From assembly GCF_015234585.1 (NCBI RefSeq), contig NZ_JADFCM010000008.1, positions 992,001-1,056,000 on the forward strand: a DNA stretch of 64,000 nucleotides, in the 5' to 3' direction. This document shows positions 1 through 11,348 of the stretch, in pieces. Made by a program: the position numbers and the translations under genes. The notes below the pieces were generated by a model, which ran no database searches, was not told the DNA's origin, and saw nothing but the letters and a program-made list of their open reading frames with translations. The DNA comes from Pseudalkalibacillus hwajinpoensis (GTDB taxonomy: Bacteria > Bacillota > Bacilli > Bacillales > Guptibacillaceae). The number at the start of each line of letters is the position of its first letter. Within the stretch, counting starts at the first letter, position 1.

Positions 1-78
1 AAAGGAGACATTCTTATTGTAATAGGATCAGATCAGGACATTAATCGTCTTGAACGTCAAATTTTGAACCGAGATTAG
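1..78 (+). CDS. ktrC: K+ uptake regulator KtrC, C-terminal fragment
   Basis: Only the last 25 codons are inside the window, open from base 1 to the TAG at 76-78. The visible end reads KGDILIVIGSDQDINRLERQ, the usual final strand and helix of a TrkA-C (RCK_C) domain in Ktr/Trk gating proteins. In B. subtilis ktrC (ykqB) lies just upstream of the rnjA locus, which supports the identity. The protein would be a cytosolic nucleotide- and c-di-AMP-binding ring regulating a KtrD-type channel. The evidence is a short tail plus synteny, so confidence is moderate. Confidence 0.6.
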   Translation, partial: KGDILIVIGSDQDINRLERQILNRD

Positions 79-86
79 TAAATAAC

Positions 87-120
87 AAAAGAGCCTGTCG
101 CTTTTGCGACAGGCTCTTTT
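87..120. terminator. Bidirectional terminator between ktrC and rnjA
   Basis: A 15-bp perfect stem (87-101 with 106-120, GAGCCTGTCGC core) is flanked by A-tract and T-tract, so it can stop both convergent genes. Confidence 0.9.
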
Positions 121-126
121 GTATAA

Positions 127-1794
127 TTAAATTTCCATAATGATCGGAAGGATCATAGGGCGACGTTTCGTTTTCTCGTAAAGGAATGGTGCAAGAGTAT
201 CTGTAATTTCATTTTTAATTTCAGACCACTGACTTGTACGCTTTTCCATGACGCCATTAAGATGTTTCGATAATAGCTCTTGAGCATCATTAATTAAATC
301 ACCAGATTCTCTCATATAAACAAATCCTCGTGAAATGATATCTGGACCTGAAAGAATCTTAAACTCTTTCATGTTAATGGAGACAACGACAATAACTAGA
401 CCTTCTTCAGAGAGAATTTTACGGTCTCTAAGAACAATATTTCCAATATCCCCGATACCTTTACCATCTACATAAACAGATCCAGATGGAATCTTACCGC
501 TAATCGAAGCTTCATTCTCGCTAAGAGCAAGAACTTCACCATTATCCATAATAAAGGAATGGTCTTGTGGAATTCCGCAATCCTGAGCAAGCTTCGTATG
601 CATCTTAAGCATGCGATACTCACCGTGAATTGGCATAAAGAATTTTGGCTTAATGAGACGAAGCATAAGCTTCTGCTCATCTTGACCACCGTGACCAGAT
701 GTATGAATGTCACTTAGTTTATGGTGAATCACGTCAGCGCCTGCACGAGAAAGCTGGTTAATGATTCTTGATACACTTACCTGGTTACCAGGGATAGGTG
801 AAGAAGAGAAGACAACTGTATCTCCAGGAATGATTTGAATTTGACGATGCGTTGCATTCGCAATTCGAGATAGAGCAGCCATTGGCTCACCCTGACTTCC
901 TGTACAAAGAATTGTCACTTTGTTCTCAGGTAGTCGATTAATTTGATTGGCATCAATGAACGTATCCTTAGGCGCATTAATATAGCCAAGTTCTTGTCCA
1001 ATTGTAATGTTGGACTCCATACTACGACCAAATACAGCTACTTTACGTCCATTTTCGACAGCTGCTTCAACCACTTGCTGTAGGCGGTGAATATTGGATG
1101 CGAATGTAGCAAAAATAACGCGTCCGTCTACTTTTCTAAAGATATCCTGAATGGTTTCACCAACGCGACGCTCAGACATGGTGAATCCAGGAACTTCACT
1201 GTTTGTGCTATCAGAAAGGAGAGCTAGAACGCCTTCTTTACCAATCTCAGCCATCTTTGTTAAGTTAGCTGGTTCACCAACTGGCGTGAAGTCAAACTTA
1301 AAGTCTCCTGTATGAACAATATTACCTGGAGGTGTTTTAACAACAACCCCAAAGGAATCCGGAATACTGTGTGTTGTTCTAAAGAACATAACAGAAGTCT
1401 TTCTAAATTTAATAATATCTTCTTCTGTAATTTCATTTAGGGATGCCCCACGTAGAAGGCCATGCTCTTCAAGCTTATTTCTAATAAATCCTAAAGCGAG
1501 CTTTCCTCCATAAATAGGAACATTAATTTCACGAAGTAAGTAGGGGATGCCGCCTATATGATCTTCGTGACCGTGCGTAATAAAAAGACCTTTAATCTTA
1601 TCCTGGTTTTTTACGAGATAAGAATAATCAGGAATAACGTAGTCAATTCCTAATAATTCTTCCTCAGGGAACTTAATTCCCGCATCAACAAGAATAATCT
1701 CGTCTTGAAACTGAATACCGTACATGTTTTTACCGATTTCTCCGAGTCCACCTAAAGCGAAAACGGCGGTTTGATGATTTTTAACAAATTTCAT
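127..1794 (-). CDS. rnjA: Ribonuclease J1
   Basis: A 555-residue beta-CASP metallo-beta-lactamase ribonuclease with 5'-3' exonuclease and endonuclease activity, central to mRNA decay and rRNA/scRNA maturation in Bacilli. The metal-binding HGHEDH motif is at residues 74-79, followed by the beta-CASP insert and a C-terminal J-specific domain. Length equals the family norm. It starts 3 nt after the rpoY stop with no strong Shine-Dalgarno site of its own, so translation is probably coupled. The rpoY-rnjA pair is conserved in Bacilli. In B. subtilis RNase J1 interacts with GapA, an interaction promoted by SR1P, which is also encoded in this window at 15300. Confidence 0.97.
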   Translation of the reverse strand: MKFVKNHQTAVFALGGLGEIGKNMYGIQFQDEIILVDAGIKFPEEELLGIDYVIPDYSYLVKNQDKIKGLFITHGHEDHIGGIPYLLREINVPIYGGKLALGFIRNKLEEHGLLRGASLNEITEEDIIKFRKTSVMFFRTTHSIPDSFGVVVKTPPGNIVHTGDFKFDFTPVGEPANLTKMAEIGKEGVLALLSDSTNSEVPGFTMSERRVGETIQDIFRKVDGRVIFATFASNIHRLQQVVEAAVENGRKVAVFGRSMESNITIGQELGYINAPKDTFIDANQINRLPENKVTILCTGSQGEPMAALSRIANATHRQIQIIPGDTVVFSSSPIPGNQVSVSRIINQLSRAGADVIHHKLSDIHTSGHGGQDEQKLMLRLIKPKFFMPIHGEYRMLKMHTKLAQDCGIPQDHSFIMDNGEVLALSENEASISGKIPSGSVYVDGKGIGDIGNIVLRDRKILSEEGLVIVVVSINMKEFKILSGPDIISRGFVYMRESGDLINDAQELLSKHLNGVMEKRTSQWSEIKNEITDTLAPFLYEKTKRRPMILPIIMEI

Positions 1795-1797
1795 AGT

Positions 1798-2007
1798 CTA
1801 TACATTCTCCAATTCAAAGTGCTCTGATTTTTGCTCAAACTCTAAGAAGTCATCTTCCACGGTTTGAATAAATTCGATATTGATATCGCGTTCCTTAAGT
1901 TTGTAGCGAACTTCCCGTTCAGAAGTAGCCTCTACGTAAAGGCTCATTGTTCGCTCTCTTACAGGAACCTCCTTTTTAGTGCCTTGATAAAATACCTTAT
2001 AAATCAT
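1798..2007 (-). CDS. rpoY: RNA polymerase epsilon subunit
   Basis: A 69-residue small protein starting [18 protein letters not shown], matching the RpoY/YkzG (DUF1447) family in length and N-terminal motif. Epsilon is a non-essential accessory subunit of Firmicute RNA polymerase that binds near the secondary channel side of the core. The acidic C-terminal tail is typical. It is the first gene of a two-gene unit with rnjA, separated from it by 3 nt. A good start region (AGGAGAGATTTAG before ATG on the minus strand) supports the start. Confidence 0.93.
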   Translation of the reverse strand: MIYKVFYQGTKKEVPVRERTMSLYVEATSEREVRYKLKERDINIEFIQTVEDDFLEFEQKSEHFELENV

Positions 2008-2052
2008 TCTAAATCTCTCCTTAACTCAGACAATTTGTGTGCATCTTCGTTT

Positions 2053-2081
2053 ATTATATAGGAAATTGGTTTCTTTTTCAT
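2053..2081 (-). promoter_or_regulatory. Candidate SigA promoter for rpoY-rnjA
   Basis: On the minus strand a perfect TATAAT (2053-2058) lies about 45 nt before the rpoY start. The -35 region (about 2075-2081) is weak, ATGAAA/TGAAAA. Inferred from sequence only. Confidence 0.35.
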
Positions 2082-2142
2082 GTTTCTAACCACATTTCCA
2101 TAAGAAATAGGAGAATTTGCATGAATTTATGTGCAAATTAGG

Positions 2143-2223
2143 TTAATCAATGGAATATTTCGGTTGTGGAAATAGCACATTTCTCCAGGTTTTAATCAGT
2201 TTACGTTTCATTTTACGATACAT
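2143..2223 (-). CDS. Possible 26-residue basic small protein
   Basis: A short minus-strand ORF in the rpoY to DMT-transporter gap. An AAGGAAGG site (2233-2239) is 9 nt before the ATG at 2223; a second in-frame ATG at 2232 abuts it. The product, MYRKMKRKLIKTWRNVLFPQ followed by PKYSID, is strongly basic with one Trp. I do not recognise a family. It lies upstream of the rpoY promoter candidate in the same direction. It is short enough to be chance, but the ribosome-binding site is good. The rest of the 430-bp gap (2008-2437) shows no other feature I can support. Confidence 0.35.
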   Translation of the reverse strand: MYRKMKRKLIKTWRNVLFPQPKYSID

Positions 2224-2437
2224 TATGCTCATCCTTCCTTTTTTTGATAACTAAGCCTAGTATTTATCAATGCTGATTGAATTAATTTGGGAAAAGGTGG
2301 ATGTTATAACCGAAGACACTTGATGCCATTTAATGTAACATAAGATAGTGGTATAGCATAAGGGATGATCAGCTTTACGTAAAGCTACAAATACATAGGG
2401 CTATTTATACAGAATTACATATTCAAAGGGGGTACCA

Positions 2438-3343
2438 ATGAGACTTTATGCCGCACTTATTTCACTCAGCTTAATATGGGGCATGTCATTCATGTTCATC
2501 AAATTAATAGTACCTGTTGTAGGACCCTGGGGAGTAGTGTTCTTTAGATGTTTGCTAGGCGCACTGGCTTTATTCATGTACTTACTGATCAGAAGACGCC
2601 TTCAACAGATAAGAAAGGACCTACCCTGGGCGAGCCTTATCACGATTGGGATAATGAATGCGCTCATTCCCTGGGGAATGATTGCATTAAGCGAAGAGCG
2701 CATTACAAGCAGTCTTGCTGCTACTCTTAATGCAACTACACCCCTTTTTACAAGCGTAATTGGTGCGCTTTTCTTCGGTAGAATTCTGTATCAAAAGCAA
2801 TGGTCAGGAATTATCGTAGGGTTTATTGGAATTCTCTTTCTCATTGACCTGGATATTCAGGAATTAGTTCAGGGAGATGTGTGGGGGGTCTTACCTATGC
2901 TCATTGCAACAGCGTGCTATGGCTTTGCTTCTCAATTCACGAAAAAGAATTTGAAAGATGTGCCAGTTGATGTTTTGTCATTTATCACGCTTATGATTGG
3001 GGCAGTGGGCGGGGGACTATTAATGGCCCTGTTTGGGGAGGTGGGCATTGAGTTTACCTTCCTGCTTCAACGTGATATTCTAATATCGCTTATTGGTCTA
3101 GGCGTGTTTGGCTCAGGTCTCGCTTATTTACTTTTCTATTATATGATTCAGAAGGGGAGTGCAGAGTTTGCCACTCTTGTGACATATCTTGTTCCAGTGA
3201 CAGCTTTGATTTGGGGTAGTGTTTATTTAAATGAAGTAATTACGTTCCCTATGATTATCGGGCTGCTTTGTATTTTTACTGGCGTCTACATGTCAGGTAG
3301 GAAAGCAAATCGCGAAGTGAATTCTATAAAGAAGTCAGCTTGA
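2438..3343 (+). CDS. DMT-superfamily (EamA) transporter
   Basis: A 301-residue membrane protein with about ten hydrophobic segments and two EamA repeats (roughly residues 5-137 and 148-285). Typical motifs are the N-terminal LIWGMSFMFIKL and, in the second half, PVTALIWGSVYLNE. Such proteins export amino acids, metabolites or drugs across the cytoplasmic membrane; the substrate cannot be told from sequence. AAAGGGGG lies 5 nt before the ATG. It stands alone, 57 nt before a HAD phosphatase in the same direction, and no terminator separates them, so co-transcription is possible. Confidence 0.85.
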   Translation: MRLYAALISLSLIWGMSFMFIKLIVPVVGPWGVVFFRCLLGALALFMYLLIRRRLQQIRKDLPWASLITIGIMNALIPWGMIALSEERITSSLAATLNATTPLFTSVIGALFFGRILYQKQWSGIIVGFIGILFLIDLDIQELVQGDVWGVLPMLIATACYGFASQFTKKNLKDVPVDVLSFITLMIGAVGGGLLMALFGEVGIEFTFLLQRDILISLIGLGVFGSGLAYLLFYYMIQKGSAEFATLVTYLVPVTALIWGSVYLNEVITFPMIIGLLCIFTGVYMSGRKANREVNSIKKSA

Positions 3344-3400
3344 TTACTCGCATAGTTAAGCTAGTTCTCATAGAAAAATTAGTGAAAATAGGTGAAAATA

Positions 3401-4177
3401 ATGCACAATGAGAAAATTGTATTTTTTGATATCGATGGGACACTTCTTGATCATAATAAACAAATCCCATCTTCAACACGAGAGTCATTAAAAGCTTTAA
3501 CGGAAAAAGGTGTCCATGTAGCGATTGCTACCGGAAGAGCTCCTTTTATGTTTGCAGATCTAAGAGAGGACCTTGGGATAGATACGTTTATTAGTTTTAA
3601 TGGTCAGTATGTGAAACATCAAGAAAAGGTTGTTTTAACGAACCCTCTTAGTCGTGACGAAATCACTGTACTTGAAGAAGAAGCAAGGAGAAATGGTCAT
3701 CCAATGGTCTTTCTCGATCATGAAGCAATGATGAGTAATCACGATGAGCACCCACATATTATGAAGAGTATGGATGATCTTAAGATGCACTATCCTGGAT
3801 ATGATCCTTCTTATTATCATTCAAGAGATATTTATCAGGCGCTATTGTTCTGCGAAAGTAAAGAAGAGAATGAATATCGCGATGCATATGGTAACCTTGA
3901 TTTTATCCGCTGGCATGATTATTCAATGGATGTAATTCCTCCTGGTGGTTCAAAGGCAAGAGGAATTGAAGCTATGATCGACCATCTCGGTTTTAAACGT
4001 GAAAATACGTATGCTTTTGGAGATGCGTTGAACGATATAGAAATGTTGAAATTTGCAGGGACGGGTATAGCGATGGGAAATGGATATGATGAAGTGAAGG
4101 CAGTGGCTGATATAGTGACTGATCCAGTTGACCAAAACGGTATTCAAAAAGGTCTTAAAAAAGTTGGACTACTATAA
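3401..4177 (+). CDS. ykrA: Cof-type HAD-IIB phosphatase (YkrA-like)
   Basis: A 258-residue cytosolic HAD-superfamily hydrolase. Motif I is FFDIDGTLLD near the N-terminus (nucleophile and acid Asp), motif II is IATGRA, motif III is the Lys in GGSKARGIEAMI, and motif IV is FGDALNDIEML, all expected for Cof/HAD-IIB sugar-phosphate or nucleotide phosphatases. I chose the ATG at 3401, which has AGGTGA 6 nt upstream; a GTG at 3392 would overlap that site. The position between rnjA-rpoY and def matches ykrA in B. subtilis. The physiological substrate is unknown. Confidence 0.88.
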   Translation: MHNEKIVFFDIDGTLLDHNKQIPSSTRESLKALTEKGVHVAIATGRAPFMFADLREDLGIDTFISFNGQYVKHQEKVVLTNPLSRDEITVLEEEARRNGHPMVFLDHEAMMSNHDEHPHIMKSMDDLKMHYPGYDPSYYHSRDIYQALLFCESKEENEYRDAYGNLDFIRWHDYSMDVIPPGGSKARGIEAMIDHLGFKRENTYAFGDALNDIEMLKFAGTGIAMGNGYDEVKAVADIVTDPVDQNGIQKGLKKVGLL

Positions 4178-4180
4178 TAG

Positions 4181-4216
4181 AAAGGGATCGCAATAATTAT
4201 TGCGATCCCTTTTTTA
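4181..4216. terminator. Bidirectional terminator, ykrA/def
   Basis: A near-perfect palindrome (AAAGGGATCGCAATAA and its complement, 4181-4212) followed by T6 and preceded by A-rich sequence; it serves both convergent genes. Confidence 0.9.
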
Positions 4217-4228
4217 ATGCTTATTAAA

Positions 4229-4771
4229 TTAGTTTCCTAATGGAGAAAGTTCACTTGCCTCTTCATTATTAATACGATCATAAAACATAACCCCATCAAG
4301 GTGGTCAATTTCATGTTGGACAACAATGGCAGGTAGTCCTTTTAATCTAAGCTTAAGAGGATTTCCTTCAGCGTCCACACCTTTTACGGTAATGCGTGCA
4401 TAACGCGGTACTGCACCAGGTACTTCACGATCCACAGATAAGCACCCTTCGCCACCATCTAAGTAGGTTTTTTCAACTGAATGGCTTATGATTTTAGGAT
4501 TCATAATTCCATAGCTGTATAAAGTGCCTCTGTGATCAGACACATGGACAGCAATCATCCGTTTACTAATGCCAATTTGTGGTGCCGCAATACCAATACC
4601 TGAGCGCAGTTCATATTCAAGTGCAGTTTCAGGATCCTGACTATTCTTAAGAAACTCAAGCATTTCTCTTAAAGTTTGTTTATCGTCTTCTGAGGCAGGA
4701 AGATCAACCTCTTTCGCTTCTTTCTCAAGAACTGGATCTCCTTCTCTGCGAATATCTTTCATGGTTAACAT
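4229..4771 (-). CDS. def: Peptide deformylase
   Basis: A 180-residue Firmicute-type (type II) peptide deformylase that removes formyl from the N-terminal Met of nascent proteins at the ribosome. All three motifs are present: GIGIAAPQ (58-65), EGCLS (108-112, metal Cys110) and HEIDH (153-157, metal His pair and catalytic Glu). I chose the ATG giving [11 protein letters not shown] because it matches the usual start of YkrB-type deformylases; the ORF extends 4 codons further to a GTG that overlaps the Shine-Dalgarno site. The position next to ykrA matches B. subtilis ykrB. It is transcribed alone. Confidence 0.95.
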   Translation of the reverse strand: MLTMKDIRREGDPVLEKEAKEVDLPASEDDKQTLREMLEFLKNSQDPETALEYELRSGIGIAAPQIGISKRMIAVHVSDHRGTLYSYGIMNPKIISHSVEKTYLDGGEGCLSVDREVPGAVPRYARITVKGVDAEGNPLKLRLKGLPAIVVQHEIDHLDGVMFYDRINNEEASELSPLGN

Positions 4772-5191
4772 ATCATCATTCACTCCTATTCAAAAACGGT
4801 CATTCTAATATTAATTATATTCAACTTTATGGAGGGAATAAAGAAATTGCTCTGATTCAAGCAAACTTTTTGGAAAAGTGGTTTTCCTTATTTCAGCACC
4901 ATTAAAATCTTACAATAGTGATAGTTTAGCACAACCCAACATAACTGAAAATCCTTTAAAATAGCATGTCATACTAACCTTATATAATAAAGAAGATGAG
5001 CTAACAAGGAAAGCATAGATGAGCAAGGCTCTAAAATAAAAGTCTAGAACGATAAGTGTATTAATGGGCGGGGGATCTGATTATTTTGGGGTGTTGTAAA
5101 AATGGAGTATTCTATTGAGAACTGTCTTGTGGTATAGTAATCAGTGATGTGAAATCAATTGGTATGAATTGGATATGTGGGGGGACTTTTT

Positions 5192-5863
5192 TTGCTACGT
5201 AAATATCGTTTGGGAATTATTTCTCTTTTTTTCTGTTTTCTTTTAATTGGTTTAACGGGTTGTCAATTCGGTGGTAGTACAGAAGAAAAAATGTATGATC
5301 ATTTAGAAGAAGCGGTCGCACTTGAAGACCAGTTTAGGGAACAACAAGAACCGTTAGCTAAAGCAGAAAAAAAGGAACAAGAAATTTATGATGACATTGT
5401 TGCACTAAGTATGGATGAGTTCGATGAAGTCGAAAAGCTTTCAAAGCAAGCAGAAGAAAATACGGATAAAAGACTTGAGTACTTAAAAAAGGAAAAAGAA
5501 AGTATAGATGAAGCTTACAAAGAATTTGAAGAAATTAAAGATCTAACAGAAGACCTTGAAGGTGACGCTGCTAAAAAGGACGCTAAGACCCTCATTGAGA
5601 CAATGGATAAGCGATATGAAGCTTATGAAAAGCTCAATAAAGAATATGAAGAAGCAGTGAAACAAGATAAGAAGCTCTACAGTTCACTTCAAGATAAAGA
5701 ACTTACATTAGAACAGCTTCAGGAACAAATTAAGGTTGTAAATGATCAGTACAGTAAAGTGTCTGAGCATAAGGAAGAGTTCAATAAATATACAACTGAG
5801 TTTAATGAAGCGAAAAAAACATTTTATCAATCAGCTGAATTAGACGTAAACTACTCAGAATAA
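5192..5863 (+). CDS. ykyA: YkyA-family lipoprotein
   Basis: A 223-residue predicted lipoprotein. A basic N-terminus, a hydrophobic segment and the lipobox LTGC (Cys24) predict an N-acylated protein on the outer face of the membrane. The remainder is highly charged, rich in Glu and Lys, and probably almost all coiled coil (about 40-215), as in the YkyA/DUF-type putative cell-wall binding lipoproteins. I prefer the TTG at 5192, which has a GGGGGGA site 7 nt upstream; the longer GTG start at 5177 would bury that site. The position between def and pdhA matches ykyA. Function is unknown. The 400-bp gap before it shows no supported RNA or ORF. Confidence 0.8.
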   Translation: MLRKYRLGIISLFFCFLLIGLTGCQFGGSTEEKMYDHLEEAVALEDQFREQQEPLAKAEKKEQEIYDDIVALSMDEFDEVEKLSKQAEENTDKRLEYLKKEKESIDEAYKEFEEIKDLTEDLEGDAAKKDAKTLIETMDKRYEAYEKLNKEYEEAVKQDKKLYSSLQDKELTLEQLQEQIKVVNDQYSKVSEHKEEFNKYTTEFNEAKKTFYQSAELDVNYSE

Positions 5864-5865
5864 CC

Positions 5866-5897
5866 AAAGAACCGCTCAACTTGAGCGGTTCTTTTTA
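5866..5897 (+). terminator. Terminator after ykyA
   Basis: AAAGAACCGCTCAA pairs with its complement (5866-5879 and 5881-5894) and is followed by a short T-run. Confidence 0.85.
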
Positions 5898-6102
5898 GAT
5901 CGTCTCCCTTTCCTTAGTTTTTAGCTCGATTTGGATAAATTAAGTTGAAAGATCGTCCAACAACAAGGAAAAAGGTAAATTGTTAACAAAATGGACGACT
6001 TTAAATATGGTATTTCTAATTATTTACACTAGTACAGTGTGGGATTATGTAATGTAACAGTTTGGTTTTCATCTTTTAGCACGCAATAATTAAATCAATT
6101 AA

Positions 6103-6131
6103 TTGACTTGAAACTTACTGTATTGTAAACT
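6103..6131 (+). promoter_or_regulatory. Candidate SigA promoter of pdhABCD
   Basis: TTGACT (6103-6108), a 17-bp spacer, and TAAACT (6126-6131). If used, it gives a 5' leader of about 270 nt before pdhA. The remaining gap (5898-6410) is AT-rich and has no ORF or clear operator that I can defend. Confidence 0.4.
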
Positions 6132-6392
6132 TAAAAACGAACTTACTCATGAAGAGAAGCACTTCCTTAATCTTACTGATACAGACTATTATTCGCAGTA
6201 ATACATAGCGCTAGGGATTATTTCTTCAGAATTAAGGGTATGACATTGAGTGTTGTCTTAAGTAATGCAATTTAATGAATGCTATTTGTCATTTAATAAC
6301 GTTGAAATGGACATGCTAGTTATGTCTGTAAACTGAACGACCCACTCACAATTGCACTATTGCAATTCAATAATCTATCTCTTTATGAATGA

Positions 6393-7493
<1,101 letters not shown>

Positions 7494-7496
7494 GCT

Positions 7497-8474
7497 ATGG
7501 CGCAAATGACAATGATTCAAGCAATCACTGATGCGATGCGTACGGAGTTGAAAAATGACGAGAACGTACTCGTATTCGGTGAGGACGTAGGTCAAAACGG
7601 CGGCGTTTTCCGTGCGACAGAAGGACTTCAAAAGGAATTTGGCGAAGATCGCGTATTCGATACACCGCTTGCTGAATCAGGTATCGGTGGTATGTCTATC
7701 GGACTTGCACTTACTGGATTCCGTCCAGTCCCAGAAGTTCAGTTCTTTGGATTTGTATACGAAGTAATGGATGCTATTTCCGGTCAAATGGCTCGTCTTC
7801 GTTATCGGTCAGGTGGCTCTTTCCACGCGCCGATTACTGTTCGCTCACCATTTGGTGGCGGTGTTAAAACACCAGAACTTCACGCGGATAGCCTTGAAGG
7901 TCTAATGGCGCAACAGCCAGGACTAAAAGTTGTTATCCCTTCAAACCCTTATGATGCAAAAGGACTTCTTATTTCTGCGATTCGTGATAACGATCCAGTT
8001 ATTTTCCTTGAGCACATGAAGCTTTATCGTTCTTTCCGTCAGGAAGTTCCTGAAGAAGAATACACAATTGAAATTGGTAAAGCTGAAGTAAAACGTGAAG
8101 GTACTGACATCACAATCGTAACTTACGGTGCGATGGTTCAGGCTTCTCTTAAAGCTGCTGAAGAGCTTGAAAAGAACGACATTAGTGCAGAAGTAATCGA
8201 CCTTCGTACGGTTAGCCCGCTCGATATCGATACAATTATTGCCTCTGTTGAAAAAACAAACCGTGCAATTGTTGTTCAAGAAGCTCAAAAGCAAGCAGGA
8301 ATTGCAGCTAACGTTGTAGCAGAAATCAACGACCGCGCAATCCTAAGCCTTGAAGCACCAGTGCTTCGCGTAGCTGCACCTGATACTGTATTCGCATTCT
8401 CAGCTGCTGAAGATGTATGGCTTCCTGATCACACTGACATCATCGAAAAAGCTACACAAGTTGTTAATTTCTAA
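7497..8474 (+). CDS. pdhB: Pyruvate dehydrogenase E1 beta subunit
   Basis: A 325-residue beta subunit that completes the alpha2-beta2 E1 tetramer. Motifs include [20 protein letters not shown] at the N-terminus (ThDP-activating Glu), the transketolase-like pyrimidine-binding domain (about 4-180) and the C-terminal transketolase domain with [14 protein letters not shown] and [11 protein letters not shown]. The start lies 3 nt after the pdhA stop, with AAAGGAG inside the pdhA tail, so the two are translated from one message. It is separated from pdhC by a 99-nt gap holding a strong hairpin. Confidence 0.97.
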   Translation: MAQMTMIQAITDAMRTELKNDENVLVFGEDVGQNGGVFRATEGLQKEFGEDRVFDTPLAESGIGGMSIGLALTGFRPVPEVQFFGFVYEVMDAISGQMARLRYRSGGSFHAPITVRSPFGGGVKTPELHADSLEGLMAQQPGLKVVIPSNPYDAKGLLISAIRDNDPVIFLEHMKLYRSFRQEVPEEEYTIEIGKAEVKREGTDITIVTYGAMVQASLKAAEELEKNDISAEVIDLRTVSPLDIDTIIASVEKTNRAIVVQEAQKQAGIAANVVAEINDRAILSLEAPVLRVAAPDTVFAFSAAEDVWLPDHTDIIEKATQVVNF

Positions 8475-8495
8475 TTAACATTTTATAAAAAAACA

Positions 8496-8527
8496 TGAAG
8501 TGAAGCCGCATTATGCGCTTCGCTTCA
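8496..8527 (+). promoter_or_regulatory. Hairpin in the pdhB-pdhC gap
   Basis: TGAAGTGAAGC (from 8496) pairs with GCTTCGCTTCA (to 8527), with one G-U pair, and the stem continues through a bulge into CGCA/TGCG. No T-run follows, so it is not a classic terminator. It could be an RNA processing or stability element between E1 and E2 genes. Confidence 0.5.
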
Positions 8528-8573
8528 GATCTTATACGAGCAAAATTTTTCTACAATTAGGAGGCGAAGTCCC

Positions 8574-9887
8574 GTGGCATTTCAATTTAAGATGCCGGAT
8601 ATCGGTGAAGGTATCCATGAAGGCGAAATCGTAAAATGGTTTGTTAAATCCGGAGATGAAGTAAAAGAAGACGATATTCTTGCAGAAGTACAAAACGACA
8701 AAGCTGTTGTTGAAATCCCTTCTCCAGTAGACGGAACAGTTAAAGAAGTTCACGCTGAAGAAGGTGCAACTGTTATTGTTGGAGATGTAGTCATCACTTT
8801 CGACGCAGAAGGTTATGAAGATGCAGAAGAAGAACCAGCAGCTGAACAGCCACAAGCTGAAGAAGAAGCTCCTAAAGCAGAAGCTAAATCAGAAGCGAAA
8901 GAAGACAGCGCTGGATCAAAACCACTTCCTGAAGACGACGAAGAAACAGATCCTACTAAACGAGTTATCGCTATGCCAGCAGTACGTAAGTATGCTCGTG
9001 AAAACGGCGTAAGCATTTCTAAAGTATCTGGTTCTGGTAAGAATGGTCGCGTTGTGAAAGAAGATATCGACAGTCACTTGAATGGTGGTGGCGAAGCAGC
9101 TTCTGAAGCTCCAGCAGCGACAGAAGAAAAAGCTGAAGCGAAGCAAGAAGCTTCTACTACATCAGCACAGCCACAAGCATCAGCACAACCAGAAACTCGT
9201 GAGAAGATGAAAGGTATGCGTAAAGCAATTGCAAAAGCAATGGTTAACTCCAAGCATACTGCTCCACACGTTACTCACATGGATGAAATTGTTGTAACAG
9301 ATCTTGTTGCTCACCGTAAGAAGTTCAAACAATATGCTGCAGACAAAGATGTGAAGCTAACTTACCTTCCATACGTTGTAAAAGCACTTGTTTCTGCACT
9401 TCGCGAATTCCCAATGTTGAATGCATCTATTGATGATTCTACTGACGAAATCGTACACAAGCATTACTACAACATCGGTATCGCTGCTAACACTGACGCT
9501 GGACTAGTTGTTCCAGTTGTGAAAGAAGCAGACCGTAAGCCACTTCTTAATGTTTCATCTGAAATTAATGAGTTGGCTAAAAAAGCTCGCGATGGTAAAC
9601 TATCAGGGGACGATATGAAAGGTAGCACATGTACTATTTCTAACCTGGGTTCTGCTGGTGGTCAATGGTTTACACCAATCATCAACAACCCGGATGCTGC
9701 TATTCTTGGTATTGGTCGTATTGAGGAGAAGCCAGTTGTTATCGACGGAGAAATCGTTGCTGCACCTGTTCTTGCTCTATCGATCAGCTACGACCACAGA
9801 CTTATTGATGGCGTAACAGCACAACTTGCTCTTAACCACATCAAGCGTCTGTTGAACGATCCACAACTCTTAATGATGGAGGCGTAA
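8574..9887 (+). CDS. pdhC: Dihydrolipoamide acetyltransferase (PDH E2)
   Basis: A 437-residue E2 core protein. Order: one lipoyl domain (1-80, lipoyl Lys43 in NDKAVVEI), an Ala/Glu-rich linker (about 82-125), the peripheral-subunit-binding domain (about 128-165, with [18 protein letters not shown]), a second Ala/Glu/Gln linker (about 168-205), and the acetyltransferase domain ending in the catalytic SYDHRLIDG. It acetylates CoA and forms the 60-meric core in Bacilli. It starts with GTG, with AGGAGG 7-8 nt upstream. pdhD starts 4 nt after its stop. Confidence 0.97.
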   Translation: MAFQFKMPDIGEGIHEGEIVKWFVKSGDEVKEDDILAEVQNDKAVVEIPSPVDGTVKEVHAEEGATVIVGDVVITFDAEGYEDAEEEPAAEQPQAEEEAPKAEAKSEAKEDSAGSKPLPEDDEETDPTKRVIAMPAVRKYARENGVSISKVSGSGKNGRVVKEDIDSHLNGGGEAASEAPAATEEKAEAKQEASTTSAQPQASAQPETREKMKGMRKAIAKAMVNSKHTAPHVTHMDEIVVTDLVAHRKKFKQYAADKDVKLTYLPYVVKALVSALREFPMLNASIDDSTDEIVHKHYYNIGIAANTDAGLVVPVVKEADRKPLLNVSSEINELAKKARDGKLSGDDMKGSTCTISNLGSAGGQWFTPIINNPDAAILGIGRIEEKPVVIDGEIVAAPVLALSISYDHRLIDGVTAQLALNHIKRLLNDPQLLMMEA

Positions 9888-9891
9888 TAAT

Positions 9892-11301
9892 ATGGTAGTA
9901 GGAGATTTTCCAATCGAATTAGACACACTTGTAGTAGGAGCTGGACCAGGTGGATATGTTGCTGCAATCCGTGCAGCACAGCTTGGTCAGAAAGTTGCCA
10001 TTGCTGACAAAGGAACTCTAGGCGGAGTTTGCTTAAACGTCGGCTGTATCCCTTCAAAAGCAATGATTAATGCATCTCATAAATATGAGTCTGCAAAGCA
10101 TTCCGATGATATCGGAATCACTGCTGAGAACGTGAGCGTTGACATGAAGAAAGTTCAGGAGTGGAAGTCTTCTGTTGTTGACAAGCTTACTGGCGGCGTA
10201 GCAGGACTTATGAAATCTAATAAAGTTGAAGTTGTTAGCGGTGAAGTTTATTTCGTCGATAAGAACACAGTTCGTATCATGGACGAAAAGAACTCTCAAA
10301 CGTATACATTCAACAACTGCATCATCGCAACAGGATCTCGCCCAATCGAACTTCCAAGCTTCAAATGGAGCAAGCGCGTTATTTCTTCAACTGGTGCACT
10401 TGCACTTGACGAAGTTCCTAAGAAAATGGTTGTTATCGGCGGAGGATACATCGGAATCGAACTTGGTACTGTGTACGCAAACTTCGGTACTGAAGTAACA
10501 ATCCTTGAGGGTACGAAGCAAATTCTACCTGGATTCGAAAAACAAATGAGCTCTCTTGTTTCTCGTCGTCTTAAGAAGAAAGGTAATGTAGAAATCATTA
10601 CTCAAGCTCTTGCACAAGGCGTTGAAGAAACAGAAGACGGCGTAACAGTAACAGCAGAAATCAAAGGTGAAACGCAGACGTTTGACGCTGATTATGTACT
10701 AGTTACAGTTGGTCGTAAGCCTAATACAAATGAAATCGGTCTTGAAGAACTTGGCGTTGAAATGACGGACAAAGGTCTTGTGAAGATTGACAAGCAGTGT
10801 CGTACAAACTTCGATAACATCTATGCTATTGGTGATATCGTAGAAGGTCCTGCACTTGCTCATAAAGCTTCTTACGAAGGTAAAGTAGCTGCAGAAGCGA
10901 TCAGTGGTGAAAACTCTGTGATTGACTATCTTGCAATCCCAGCGGTTGTTTTCTCTGACCCAGAACTCGCTTCAGTTGGTTACACTGAACAAGAAGCGAA
11001 AGATCAAGGATTCGATGTGAAAGCATCTAAATTCCCATTCGGCGCTAATGGCCGTGCATTGTCTCTTAACGACAGTGAAGGATTTATGAAGCTTATCACT
11101 CGTAAAGAAGATGGCCTAGTGATCGGCGCTCAAATTGCTGGTCCTAACGCTTCTGATATGATTGCTGAGCTTGGTCTTGCAATCGAAGCTGGTATGACAG
11201 CTGAAGACATTGCGCTTACAATTCATGCTCACCCAACACTTGGAGAAATTACTATGGAAGCTGCTGAAGTAGCTCTAGGTACTCCAATTCACATTGGTTA
11301 A
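9892..11301 (+). CDS. pdhD: Dihydrolipoamide dehydrogenase (E3)
   Basis: A 469-residue FAD disulfide oxidoreductase that reoxidises the lipoyl group and makes NADH. It has an N-terminal FAD-binding [17 protein letters not shown], the redox pair in [14 protein letters not shown], an NAD-binding [10 protein letters not shown], the second FAD motif with YAIGDIVEG, and the C-terminal dimer-interface HAHPTLGE (active-site His). Length is typical. It is the last gene of pdhABCD, probably shared with other 2-oxoacid dehydrogenases, and is followed directly by a strong terminator. Confidence 0.97.
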   Translation: MVVGDFPIELDTLVVGAGPGGYVAAIRAAQLGQKVAIADKGTLGGVCLNVGCIPSKAMINASHKYESAKHSDDIGITAENVSVDMKKVQEWKSSVVDKLTGGVAGLMKSNKVEVVSGEVYFVDKNTVRIMDEKNSQTYTFNNCIIATGSRPIELPSFKWSKRVISSTGALALDEVPKKMVVIGGGYIGIELGTVYANFGTEVTILEGTKQILPGFEKQMSSLVSRRLKKKGNVEIITQALAQGVEETEDGVTVTAEIKGETQTFDADYVLVTVGRKPNTNEIGLEELGVEMTDKGLVKIDKQCRTNFDNIYAIGDIVEGPALAHKASYEGKVAAEAISGENSVIDYLAIPAVVFSDPELASVGYTEQEAKDQGFDVKASKFPFGANGRALSLNDSEGFMKLITRKEDGLVIGAQIAGPNASDMIAELGLAIEAGMTAEDIALTIHAHPTLGEITMEAAEVALGTPIHIG

Positions 11302-11311
11302 TAATTAATTG

Positions 11312-11348
11312 AAAAACTCCAGAGACAATAGTCTCTGGAGTTTTTATA
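11312..11348 (+). terminator. Terminator of the pdh operon
   Basis: A 15-bp perfect stem (AAAAACTCCAGAGAC and complement, 11312-11326 with 11331-11345), AATA loop, then T-run. Confidence 0.93.

Noticed and set aside
8813..9016. ORFs on both strands over the pdhC linker
   Set aside because: The Ala/Glu-rich linker keeps other frames open; these are shadows.
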